From Pseudomonadota bacterium (GTDB taxonomy: Bacteria > Pseudomonadota > Gammaproteobacteria > Xanthomonadales > Rhodanobacteraceae), in NCBI GenBank assembly GCA_021787175.1, contig JAJYMF010000074.1, forward strand, positions 565-6,327: a stretch of 5,763 bases of DNA. Reading direction: 5' to 3'. A model generated the notes under the pieces. That model was not told where the DNA came from and did no database searches. It was given only the letters and a program-made list of their open reading frames with translations. How positions within the stretch are numbered: position 1 is the first letter of the stretch; each line of letters begins with the position of its first letter. Below are positions 1-5,763 of this stretch, in pieces. Made by a program: the position numbers and the translations under genes.

Positions 1-3000
1 ACCACGCCGATGTTCTCCACCACCCATTTCGAGTCGGTACCATACATGGCGATCTCCGACACCACCTGCGCACCGCCATCGAGCAACGGGAAAGTGTTGT
101 CGTAACCGCGCACGCCGCCCCAGGTGCGCGAGCCGATGGTCGGCCCGAGGTGATACTGCTGGAAGCGATAGGCGAAGATGTCGCCATCCGAGGCCGAGCC
201 ATGGTTGATCAGCGCCGCCATGTGGCCGATATAGGCGTCCTCGGGACTCTGATAGTGGGCGCCGTGGCGGTTGGTCCAGGCCGCGACCGGTTTCTGATCG
301 AGTTGGTTGAACAGGATCGTGTCGATGAAACCGCCCAGGTTCCAGCGGTCGTCGATGATCAGGCCCGGCTTGTCGATCTGGCTGTAGTACTGGCGCACGA
401 ACTCGTGCAGGCCCGTGGCCTCCATGTCATCGAGGTACACGTAGCCGATCTTGCCGCCCGACAGCTTGTCCACCTCGCGGCGATTGTTGTTGATCCAGTG
501 CAGCAGGTGCAGTTTGCCGCTGTTGACCACCGGCTTGACCAGGATGGTCCATGGCTTGCCGGTCGGCGTGCTGGCGATGCGCAGCGCGATAGTCTGGCCC
601 AACGTGCCCTGCAGCAGCGCGTAGGGGTTGGTCGGCGCGGCCAGCGGCTGGCCATCGATGGCCAGCACGTAGTCGCCCTGCTTGACCTTCAGTCCCGGCT
701 GCGCCAGCGGCGCGTAGTAGCCCGGCACGGTGTTGTCGCCGTGGAAGATGCGCTTGAGGTAGTAGCGCCCGGCGGCCGCGTTCAGCGCGAACTCGACGCC
801 CAGCCCGGCGGTCGGCTGCGGCGGGCTGCGCCAGCCCATGTCGCCGCCGAAGATGTACATGTGGCTCTCGCCCAGCGAGCCGATCATGTTGGCCATGATG
901 TAGTTGAGATCCTCACGGTCCTGCACCAGCGGCAGCAGCGCGCGGTAGTGGTCGCCGATGGTGGTCCACTTGTCCTTGATCAGCTCGGGATTGACGAAAT
1001 AGTCGCGCACGTTGCGCCAGGCCTGGTTGTAGATTTCGGCCCATTCCGCGCGCGGCACCACCCGCATCTGCATGTGCGAGGTGTCCAGCGGCTTGGCCTT
1101 GGCCGCCGCCGAGAATGTCGCCGGACGCAGCACCCACTTGCCGTGCAGGTTGTACAGCAGGGTCGAGCCGTCGGCCGACAGCGCGAAACCGCTGCCGATG
1201 CCCTGCGCCAGGGTCAGCGCCTTGCGTTTGACGAGGTTGTAGGCGCGCAGCTCGGGCACCTGGCCCGGAATGGCGCCGCCCAGCACCGGCACCGGCATCG
1301 TCGCGTAGTAGACGACACCCTTGGCCACGACGACCTCGCCGATGTTGGCGGCCGGCACCGGCACCTGCACGGCGCGCTGCATCAAGCCGGCGAAGTCGAT
1401 CCTGACCTCGGGTTTCTTCGGTTTGCCCTTGCCGTGTGCAGGTGCCTTGGACTTGGCCGCCGTGGGAACCTGCGTGCGCGGCGCGAACGGCGACGGCGTG
1501 TCGTCCTGCAGCGTGGTCACATACAGGCCGTCGGGCACCACGCCAGAAGCGTCGAAGTTGTAGCTGGACAGCACCGGGTTCACCAGCCGCGCGGAGACGA
1601 AGTATAGATACTTGCCGTCCTGCGAGAACGCCGGATTGGAGTCGTTGAACTCGCCGCGGCTGACCTGGTGCAGCGCGCCGTCGGCGATGCCGTAGATGAA
1701 GATCGCGCGCAGGTGGTTGGGCAGATGCTTGGAGAACGCCAGCCAGCGACTATCCGGCGAGAACGCGACATCCTGGAACGCGCCGATGATCTTCTGGCGA
1801 TCGCTGGCCACTTCCTTGTGCACGCCCGTGTTCACGTCCACCAGCCACAGGCGCTGGCGTGAATCGGTGTAGGCCAGCCAGTCGCCGTCCGGACTCCACA
1901 CCAGCGGTCCGGCATAAGTGAGAGCGCCCTCCCGGGTGAGCGCGCGCGGCGCGCCCTTGCCATCGGCGGCACGCAGCATCACCTGGCTGTCGATGCCGTC
2001 GTCGCGCACGTAGGCGATCCACTTGCCGTTGGGCGACCAGGACGGATCGTTGTCGTTGCTGGCCACGCGCCGGCTGATCTCGGTGGTATGGCCGTACTCG
2101 GCGGGCACCGTGAATAACGCGCCGCGCGCGCTGAACACCGCCAGTTTGCCATCCGGTGCGACATCAGCGCCGCGGATCATCTTGGCCGCGGCGAACTCGT
2201 ACGGCAGCGTGCGCGTGCCGCCCAGCGGCACCGTCACCGGCACCTGCGCCAGCTTGCCGCTGGCAAAACGGTAGACGTACAGCTTGCCGCCATCGGACAG
2301 GGCGATGCCGGTATTGCCGATACTGGGCCAGTCGATGTCATAGGTAGGAAAATCGGTGACCTGCTGCGTGGCCCCGGTCTTGAGATTTTTCTGCCACAGG
2401 TTCAGCACGCCGTTGGCGCCGCGGTCGGAAGCGAAGTACAGCGTGTCGCCGTACCACATCGGCCAGGCATCCTCGCCCTTCCAATGCGTCAGCTGCGTGC
2501 TGGCGCCGCTGCTCAGGTCGTAGGTGTAGATGTTGTCCGCCTGCCCGCCGTAGTAGTGCTTGCGGTGGAACGCGCGCAGCACGCGCGCCAGCTTGTTGTA
2601 GGCCACCGCGGTGCCGTCGGCGTTGAACGAGAGCGGACCCGTCCAGGGCATGGGCAGCGCGGTCGGCAGGCCCCCGCCAATCGGCACCTCGAAGGCGCGC
2701 TCGATCTGCGGGTTGAAGCTCTCGCGCCGCGACAGGAACACCACGTCCTTGCTGTCGGGCGTCCAGCCCACCACCACGTTGTCCGGCACGGTCATGATCT
2801 TGCCTTTGAACGGCGCGTTGATCGAGCGCCAGGTCAATTGCCTGACCGGCCCGCCGTTGATCGAGGTCACGTACACGTCGGTGTTGCCGCGATACCAGCC
2901 GGTGAAGGCCACCCACTTGCCGTCTGGCGAAACCAGCGGATGCGAGTCGTAGCCGGAATCAGAGGTCAGGCGCGTCGCTTCGCCGCCCTGCACACCGACT

Positions 3001-3167
3001 TTCCACACCGCGCCGCCGGCCTCGAACACGACGGTGTTGCCGTGGATGCTGGGGTAGCGGAGCAACGCCTGCACCGGGCCGGGGGCCGTCTGCGCGAGGG
3101 CTTGTGCCGCAACGAGGGGGAGCGCCAGCGCTGCAATCAGCGCGCCGACCAGAGACTTGGGCTTCAT
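1..3167 (-). CDS. Exported tricorn-type S41 serine protease (C-terminal end beyond window)
   Basis: A large protease with tricorn core architecture, 1055 complete residues visible; the last part of the C-terminus lies left of base 1. Residues 1-25 form a signal peptide (Lys2/Lys4, hydrophobic core, ALA then Gln26), so the protein should act in the periplasm or outside the cell. TolB/WD-like propeller repeats follow: SPDGKW at 80, WSPNGKW at 377, WSPDGDW at 424, FSPDSRW at 469, FSQDGKY at 514. They fit the six- and seven-bladed propellers of tricorn. A Lys/Ala/Pro-rich stretch lies near 565-585. The C1 region has Ser768-His769 (GESHMY), a PDZ domain spans about 785-880, and the ClpP-like C2 region has Ser993 (SDGD) and Glu1051 (VENIGV). 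These match the Thermoplasma tricorn tetrad S745, H746, S965, E1023; the Ser-to-Glu spacing of 58 is identical. The ATG at 3167 is chosen because AAGGA lies 7 bases upstream and the signal peptide starts there. Family assignment is confident; the substrate is unknown, probably peptides or unfolded proteins. Confidence 0.93.
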   Translation of the reverse strand, partial: MKPKSLVGALIAALALPLVAAQALAQTAPGPVQALLRYPSIHGNTVVFEAGGAVWKVGVQGGEATRLTSDSGYDSHPLVSPDGKWVAFTGWYRGNTDVYVTSINGGPVRQLTWRSINAPFKGKIMTVPDNVVVGWTPDSKDVVFLSRRESFNPQIERAFEVPIGGGLPTALPMPWTGPLSFNADGTAVAYNKLARVLRAFHRKHYYGGQADNIYTYDLSSGASTQLTHWKGEDAWPMWYGDTLYFASDRGANGVLNLWQKNLKTGATQQVTDFPTYDIDWPSIGNTGIALSDGGKLYVYRFASGKLAQVPVTVPLGGTRTLPYEFAAAKMIRGADVAPDGKLAVFSARGALFTVPAEYGHTTEISRRVASNDNDPSWSPNGKWIAYVRDDGIDSQVMLRAADGKGAPRALTREGALTYAGPLVWSPDGDWLAYTDSRQRLWLVDVNTGVHKEVASDRQKIIGAFQDVAFSPDSRWLAFSKHLPNHLRAIFIYGIADGALHQVSRGEFNDSNPAFSQDGKYLYFVSARLVNPVLSSYNFDASGVVPDGLYVTTLQDDTPSPFAPRTQVPTAAKSKAPAHGKGKPKKPEVRIDFAGLMQRAVQVPVPAANIGEVVVAKGVVYYATMPVPVLGGAIPGQVPELRAYNLVKRKALTLAQGIGSGFALSADGSTLLYNLHGKWVLRPATFSAAAKAKPLDTSHMQMRVVPRAEWAEIYNQAWRNVRDYFVNPELIKDKWTTIGDHYRALLPLVQDREDLNYIMANMIGSLGESHMYIFGGDMGWRSPPQPTAGLGVEFALNAAAGRYYLKRIFHGDNTVPGYYAPLAQPGLKVKQGDYVLAIDGQPLAAPTNPYALLQGTLGQTIALRIASTPTGKPWTILVKPVVNSGKLHLLHWINNNRREVDKLSGGKIGYVYLDDMEATGLHEFVRQYYSQIDKPGLIIDDRWNLGGFIDTILFNQLDQKPVAAWTNRHGAHYQSPEDAYIGHMAALINHGSASDGDIFAYRFQQYHLGPTIGSRTWGGVRGYDNTFPLLDGGAQVVSEIAMYGTDSKWVVENIGV

Positions 3168-3174
3168 TGATCCA

Positions 3175-3179
3175 TCCTT
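3175..3179 (-). promoter_or_regulatory. Shine-Dalgarno site of the tricorn-type protease
   Basis: On the minus strand the sequence before the ATG at 3167 reads TAAGGATGGATCA. AAGGA sits 7 bases from the start codon, a good distance for ribosome binding, and fixes this ATG as the start. Confidence 0.75.
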
Positions 3180-3293
3180 AGGACAAGGGAGCGGGGCCGT
3201 TGTCGCCGCTGCCACGCAGCAGAGCGACACGCGCCGGCTGGCGCGGGCCTGTGTGCGTGCAGCGGAGACCGCCCAGCACAGACTGACGGCGGC

Positions 3294-3322
3294 ATGAACG
3301 AGTTCCCGCGGCAAGCTGTCAA
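3294..3322 (-). promoter_or_regulatory. Candidate sigma70-type promoter for the tricorn-type protease
   Basis: The minus strand carries a perfect TTGACA (-35) at 3322-3317, then exactly 17 bases, then GTTCAT (3299-3294), which matches TATAAT at only three of six positions. Transcription would begin near 3287 and leave a leader of about 120 bases before the ATG at 3167. The consensus -35 in a GC-rich intergenic region directly upstream of a gene with its own Shine-Dalgarno site supports an independent promoter. The poor -10 means it could be weak, activator-dependent or a chance match. Confidence 0.35.
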
Positions 3323-3346
3323 GTGATCTGCGCCGCGCTTACGAAT

Positions 3347-3360
3347 GCGCAATGTTGCGC
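3347..3360. repeat. 14-base near-perfect palindrome, possible operator
   Basis: GCGCAA and TTGCGC are perfect inverted arms of six bases separated by TG. The palindrome lies 24 bases upstream of the candidate -35 of the protease gene, where an activator or other regulator could bind. Regulator identity is unknown, and in DNA this GC-rich a palindrome of this size can arise by chance. Confidence 0.25.
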
Positions 3361-3363
3361 TGC

Positions 3364-3402
3364 CGCGACCCGCATGCGGCGGCACCGACAATCCGGGTCG
3401 CG
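3364..3402. repeat. 9-bp inverted repeat with 21-base loop, downstream of tldD
   Basis: Perfect nine-base arms CGCGACCCG (3364-3372) and CGGGTCGCG (3394-3402) flank a 21-base loop. It lies 26 bases past the tldD stop codon in the direction of tldD transcription. No T-run follows on the minus strand, so it is not a canonical intrinsic terminator; it could be an mRNA 3'-end stem-loop that stabilises the message or a chance GC stem. Confidence 0.3.
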
Positions 3403-3403
3403 C

Positions 3404-3427
3404 AGCCGCGCCGCCGCGGTCGCGGCT
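3404..3427 (-). terminator. Short GC hairpin immediately after the tldD stop; weak terminator candidate
   Basis: Seven-base arms AGCCGCG (3404-3410) and CGCGGCT (3421-3427) with a 10-base loop abut the tldD stop codon at 3430-3428. The position suits a transcript end, and a second stem at 3364-3402 follows. There is no U-tract, so intrinsic termination is doubtful. Confidence 0.22.
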
Positions 3428-3639
3428 TCAGGCCGCGGTGCCGCCGACGGTCATGGCATCGATGCGCAGGGTGGGCTGGCCGACACCGACGGGTACGCTC
3501 TGGCCGTCCTTGCCGCACACGCCCACGCCTTCGTCGAGGGCCAGGTCGTTGCCGATCATGCCGATGCGGGTCATCGCCTCGGGGCCGTTGCCGATCAGGG
3601 TGGCGCCCTTGACCGGCGCGGTGATGCGGCCATCCTCGA

Positions 3640-4914
3640 TCAGGTAGGCCTCGCTGGCGGAAAACACGAACTTGCCGCTGGTGATGTCAGGTAGGCCTCG
3701 CTGGCGGAAAACACGAACTTGCCGCTGGTGATGTCCACCTGGCCGCCGCCGAAGTTGGCCGCATACAGGCCCTTCTTCACCGAGCGGATGATCTCCTCGC
3801 GGCTGTGCGTGCCGGCGCGCATGTAGGTGTTGGTCATGCGCGGCATCGGCAGGTGTGCGAAGGATTCGCGGCGGCCGTTGCCGGTGGGCGCCATGCCCAT
3901 CAGCTTGGCGTTGAGCCGGTCCTGCATGTAGCCGACCAGCACGCCATCCTCGATCAGCGTGGTGCAGTGCGTGGGCGTGCCTTCGTCGTCGACGCTCAGC
4001 GAGCCGCGTCGCCCCGGCAGCGTGCCGTCATCGACCACGGTGACGCCCCTGGCCGCCACGCGCTGGCCCAGGCGGCCGCTGAAGGCCGAGGTGCCCTTGC
4101 GATTGAAATCGCCCTCCAGGCCATGGCCCACCGCTTCGTGCAGCATCACCCCCGGCCAGCCCGGACCCAGCACCACGGTCATGCTGCCGGCGGGCGCCGG
4201 CACCGCCTCCAGGTTGACCAGCGCGCTGCGCACGGCCTCGTCGGCCAGGCGTCGCGGGCGTTCGCCGGCCAGTAGTTCCGCGAGCGAATAACGGCCGCCG
4301 CCGCCGGCGTAGCCCTGCTCGCGGCGGCCGTCGGCTTCGGCGATCACCTGCACGTTGAGGCGCACCAGCGGGCGCACGTCGGCGGCCAGAGTGCCATCGC
4401 TGGCGGCCACCAGCACCGTATCCAATCCGGCCGCCACGCTCACGATCACCTGCTTGATGCGCGGATCGCGCGCACGGCAATAGGCGTCCAGTTCGCGCAG
4501 CACGACCAGCTTGCGCTCGGTGTCGATGCTCTCGATCGGATCGATGGCCGGGTACAGCCGGCGTGGCTCGCGCAGCGCCAGCGGCATGCCCGCGCCTCCG
4601 CCGCTGCGCGCGATGGCCCGCGCCGCCTCGGCGGCGGTCAGCAGTTGCGGCAGCACGATGTCGTCGGAGTAGGCGAAACCGGTCTTCTCGCCGCTGATGG
4701 CGCGCACACCGACACCCTGCTCGATGCTGTGCTGGCCATCCTTGACGATGCCGTCCTCCAGCATCCAGCTCTCCTCGCGGGAATGCTGGAAGTACAGGTC
4801 GGCGGCATCCACCTGCGGCCCCATCAACAGCGCGAACACGCGCTCCAGCGCGGCCGGGTCGAGCGCGCCGGGCGCCAGCAGGCGCTGTTCGGCCAAAGCG
4901 AAGATCGGGTCCAT
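3640..4914 (-). CDS. tldD: Truncated TldD readable from the sequence as given (424 aa)
   Basis: This is the frame actually open from the tldD start. Residues 1-409 are normal TldD, including both histidines of HEAVGH; the last 15 residues ([15 protein letters not shown]) come from reading the second repeat copy in the wrong frame. The TGA at 3642-3640 is made of bases that are CTGATC (Leu-Ile) in the correct frame. The product lacks the conserved C-terminal 70 residues and the expected metal-binding cysteine, so it should be inactive. If the duplication is artefactual this entry should be replaced by the full gene. Confidence 0.6.
   Translation of the reverse strand: MDPIFALAEQRLLAPGALDPAALERVFALLMGPQVDAADLYFQHSREESWMLEDGIVKDGQHSIEQGVGVRAISGEKTGFAYSDDIVLPQLLTAAEAARAIARSGGGAGMPLALREPRRLYPAIDPIESIDTERKLVVLRELDAYCRARDPRIKQVIVSVAAGLDTVLVAASDGTLAADVRPLVRLNVQVIAEADGRREQGYAGGGGRYSLAELLAGERPRRLADEAVRSALVNLEAVPAPAGSMTVVLGPGWPGVMLHEAVGHGLEGDFNRKGTSAFSGRLGQRVAARGVTVVDDGTLPGRRGSLSVDDEGTPTHCTTLIEDGVLVGYMQDRLNAKLMGMAPTGNGRRESFAHLPMPRMTNTYMRAGTHSREEIIRSVKKGLYAANFGGGQVDITSGKFVFSASEAYLTSPAASSCFPPARPT
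3642..3735. repeat. Perfect 47-bp tandem duplication inside tldD
   Basis: Bases 3642-3688 and 3689-3735 are identical over all 47 positions and directly adjacent. Identity continues two bases to the left (TC at 3640-3641 equals TC at 3687-3688), so the ancestral unit was bounded by a TC dinucleotide at each end. Such two-base microhomology is compatible with replication slippage but is also expected by chance. Because 47 is not a multiple of three, the duplication shifts the tldD frame. The duplicated unit encodes the conserved [16 protein letters not shown] segment. Confidence 0.97.
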
Positions 4915-5009
4915 GGGGATGCGCGCGCGGCGCCGGTGACGGGGGGAACCAGCAACGTAGGGACGGTTGCCGTCGCGCGCAAGCCCCGCGTGTGGCGACC
5001 CGCGGGCGC
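4915..5009. other. 95-base yhdP-tldD intergenic gap
   Basis: No gene fits here. The only structures seen are a small hairpin, GACGG-TTG-CCGTC at 4962-4974, and a poor promoter-like pair on the minus strand (TTGCGC, 17 bases, TACGTT, three of six matches each). There is no T-tract and hence no intrinsic terminator, so yhdP and tldD may be cotranscribed. The tldD frame has no in-frame stop across the gap, but that reflects GC-rich sequence, not a fusion, because yhdP is read in another frame and stops at 5010. Confidence 0.6.
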
Positions 5010-5763
5010 TCAGCGCTGCGTCGATCCGGCGCGCGCGGGCTGCGCCTGGGCCGGATTGATTTTGACGATCACCGGCTTGTCCCAGCTGCCGGTGACCTTG
5101 TAGGTCGTGCCGCTGGCCTGTGACAAGCCCGAGCCCAGCAGGCCCTGCAGGGCCAGACCCGCCACCGCGCCGACCGGACCGCCGGTGACTGCACCGATCA
5201 CCGGCAGCGTGCTGCCGACCTTGGGATACACGCTGACGGTCTGATCGTAATCGTGGGCGCGCAATCCGGTGCGGCCGTTCACCTTGATATCGGCGGCGGG
5301 TCCGCGGATTTCCAGGTCGTGGGTCACCGCATTGCCGTTGTCCATCGTGAACTGCCCCTTGATCGAGTCGAACGCGAAACCCTTGCGGAACACGTCGCCG
5401 AAGTCGAAGGCCAGCCGGCGCGGCAGTTCGGTGATGGAGAACAGCCCCAGCAGCCGCCCGGCTCCGGGCTTGACCTCGAGGATGCGGCCCTCGGTGACAT
5501 CGATCTGCAGCGTACCGTCCAGCGCGTCCAGCGCGAACGCCGAGGGCGCGCCCGGCCAACTGGCGTCCAGATGCGCCACGGTGTGTCCGCCGCCGACCAG
5601 GTTCTGGTAGCCCAGCGCCTCCAGCATGCGGCCCAGATCCGCGGCGGTGAACTCGATCACCATCTGCGTGCTGTTGTGTTGCGCGTCTCCCGTCCAGGTG
5701 CCGTGCGCGACCATGGCCACGTTGGGCGACTTGGAGACCAGCTGCTCGATACGCATGCCGCCG
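5010..5763 (-). CDS. yhdP: YhdP family AsmA-like envelope protein, C-terminal part
   Basis: The last 251 residues of a YhdP protein; the frame is open through the right edge, so the N-terminal ~80% (the family is usually about 1270 residues) lies outside. YhdP is anchored in the inner membrane, spans the periplasm as an AsmA-like beta-groove, and with TamB and YdbH supports phospholipid transport to the outer membrane. Diagnostic C-terminal signatures are visible: [16 protein letters not shown], then [52 protein letters not shown] and a Gly/Ala-rich stretch ([17 protein letters not shown]), ending [17 protein letters not shown] plus a short tail. The stop is TGA at 5012-5010. An internal ATG at 5756 is not the true start because homology-type sequence continues upstream. 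tldD follows 95 bases later. Family assignment comes from remembered motifs and from the tldD neighbour. Confidence 0.9.
   Translation of the reverse strand, partial: GGMRIEQLVSKSPNVAMVAHGTWTGDAQHNSTQMVIEFTAADLGRMLEALGYQNLVGGGHTVAHLDASWPGAPSAFALDALDGTLQIDVTEGRILEVKPGAGRLLGLFSITELPRRLAFDFGDVFRKGFAFDSIKGQFTMDNGNAVTHDLEIRGPAADIKVNGRTGLRAHDYDQTVSVYPKVGSTLPVIGAVTGGPVGAVAGLALQGLLGSGLSQASGTTYKVTGSWDKPVIVKINPAQAQPARAGSTQR

Larger units (their letters stand above)
3428..4914 (-). pseudogene. tldD: tldD, TldD/TldE metallopeptidase subunit, frameshifted by a 47-bp duplication
   Basis: TldD pairs with TldE (PmbA) as a cytoplasmic zinc peptidase that degrades unfolded or modified peptides; in E. coli it matures microcin B17 and degrades the CcdA antitoxin. 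With one copy of the internal 47-bp repeat removed the gene encodes 479 residues, against 481 in E. coli, and matches it throughout: [10 protein letters not shown] near 75, [19 protein letters not shown] at 204-208, the metal motif HEAVGH at 259-264, [29 protein letters not shown] and GVGVCGK with Cys451. The His259-to-Cys451 spacing of 192 equals that of H262 and C454 in E. coli. As written, translation from 4914 goes out of frame after residue 409 and stops at 3640; the remaining 3' coding sequence stays open to the TGA at 3430-3428. The ATG at 4914 has no clear Shine-Dalgarno (upstream is CGCGCATCCCC), but the N-terminus fits family length. tldD follows yhdP, the usual gammaproteobacterial order. 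The break may be real or an assembly error. Confidence 0.9.

Noticed and set aside
150..1607. 485-residue open frame on the plus strand
   Set aside because: It is antisense to the clearly conserved tricorn-type protease, has a composition of GC-rich shadow frames (many Arg, Val, Ala, His, Gln) and no recognisable domain. The protease motifs on the opposite strand explain the sequence.
2484..3170. 228-residue plus-strand frame overlapping the protease N-terminus
   Set aside because: It is antisense to the signal peptide and first propeller, with the same Arg/Val/His-rich shadow composition and no family resemblance.
3164..3391. 75-residue minus-strand frame in the tldD-protease gap
   Set aside because: It ends over the protease start codon in another frame, shows no recognisable domain, and the region is better explained as a promoter and leader.
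3640..3735. Programmed ribosomal frameshift in tldD
   Set aside because: No slippery sequence is needed to explain the break: a perfect 47-bp duplication accounts for it, and removal of one copy yields uninterrupted conserved sequence.
3642..3735. CRISPR-like or mobile-element repeat
   Set aside because: There are only two copies, with no spacer between them, and the unit is ordinary tldD coding sequence.
3640..5559. One 639-residue minus-strand protein reaching upstream of tldD
   Set aside because: The residues before Met at 4914 are an out-of-frame reading of yhdP and the gap; real TldD begins at [10 protein letters not shown], which gives the family length.

Overview
The window is GC-rich and densely coding, and every gene I can support lies on the minus strand. 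Read in transcription order it holds: the 3' end of a yhdP gene (runs off the right edge, stops at 5010); a 95-base gap; a tldD gene (4914 to 3428) whose frame is broken by a perfect 47-bp tandem duplication; a 260-base intergenic region (3427 to 3168) with a promoter-like element and several GC-rich inverted repeats; and a large secreted tricorn-type S41 protease (start 3167, runs off the left edge at base 1, only the last residues missing).

The yhdP-tldD order is a conserved gammaproteobacterial arrangement. With the high GC content and an exported tricorn-like protease it suggests a Lysobacterales/Xanthomonadales-type gammaproteobacterium, but that placement is inference; no rRNA or other taxonomic marker is present. 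The long plus-strand reading frames (for example 150-1607 and 2484-3170) are antisense shadows of the protease gene.

Functionally, YhdP is an AsmA-like envelope protein linked to phospholipid transport toward the outer membrane. TldD is the metal-binding half of the TldD/TldE (PmbA) peptidase that trims modified or unfolded peptides in the cytoplasm. The third gene encodes a separate exported serine protease with two beta-propellers, a PDZ domain and a complete Ser-His-Ser-Glu tetrad at tricorn spacing. I see no evidence that the protease belongs to the same operon: it has its own ribosome binding site and a candidate promoter in the preceding gap.

The most notable observation is the 47-bp direct repeat in tldD (3642-3688 and 3689-3735). 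It shifts the frame, ends the protein at 424 instead of about 479 residues, and removes the cysteine expected to be the third zinc ligand. Removing one copy restores a full-length TldD exactly, so this is either a very recent slippage mutation or an assembly artefact such as an uncollapsed contig overlap. I did not find a convincing new biological system in the window.
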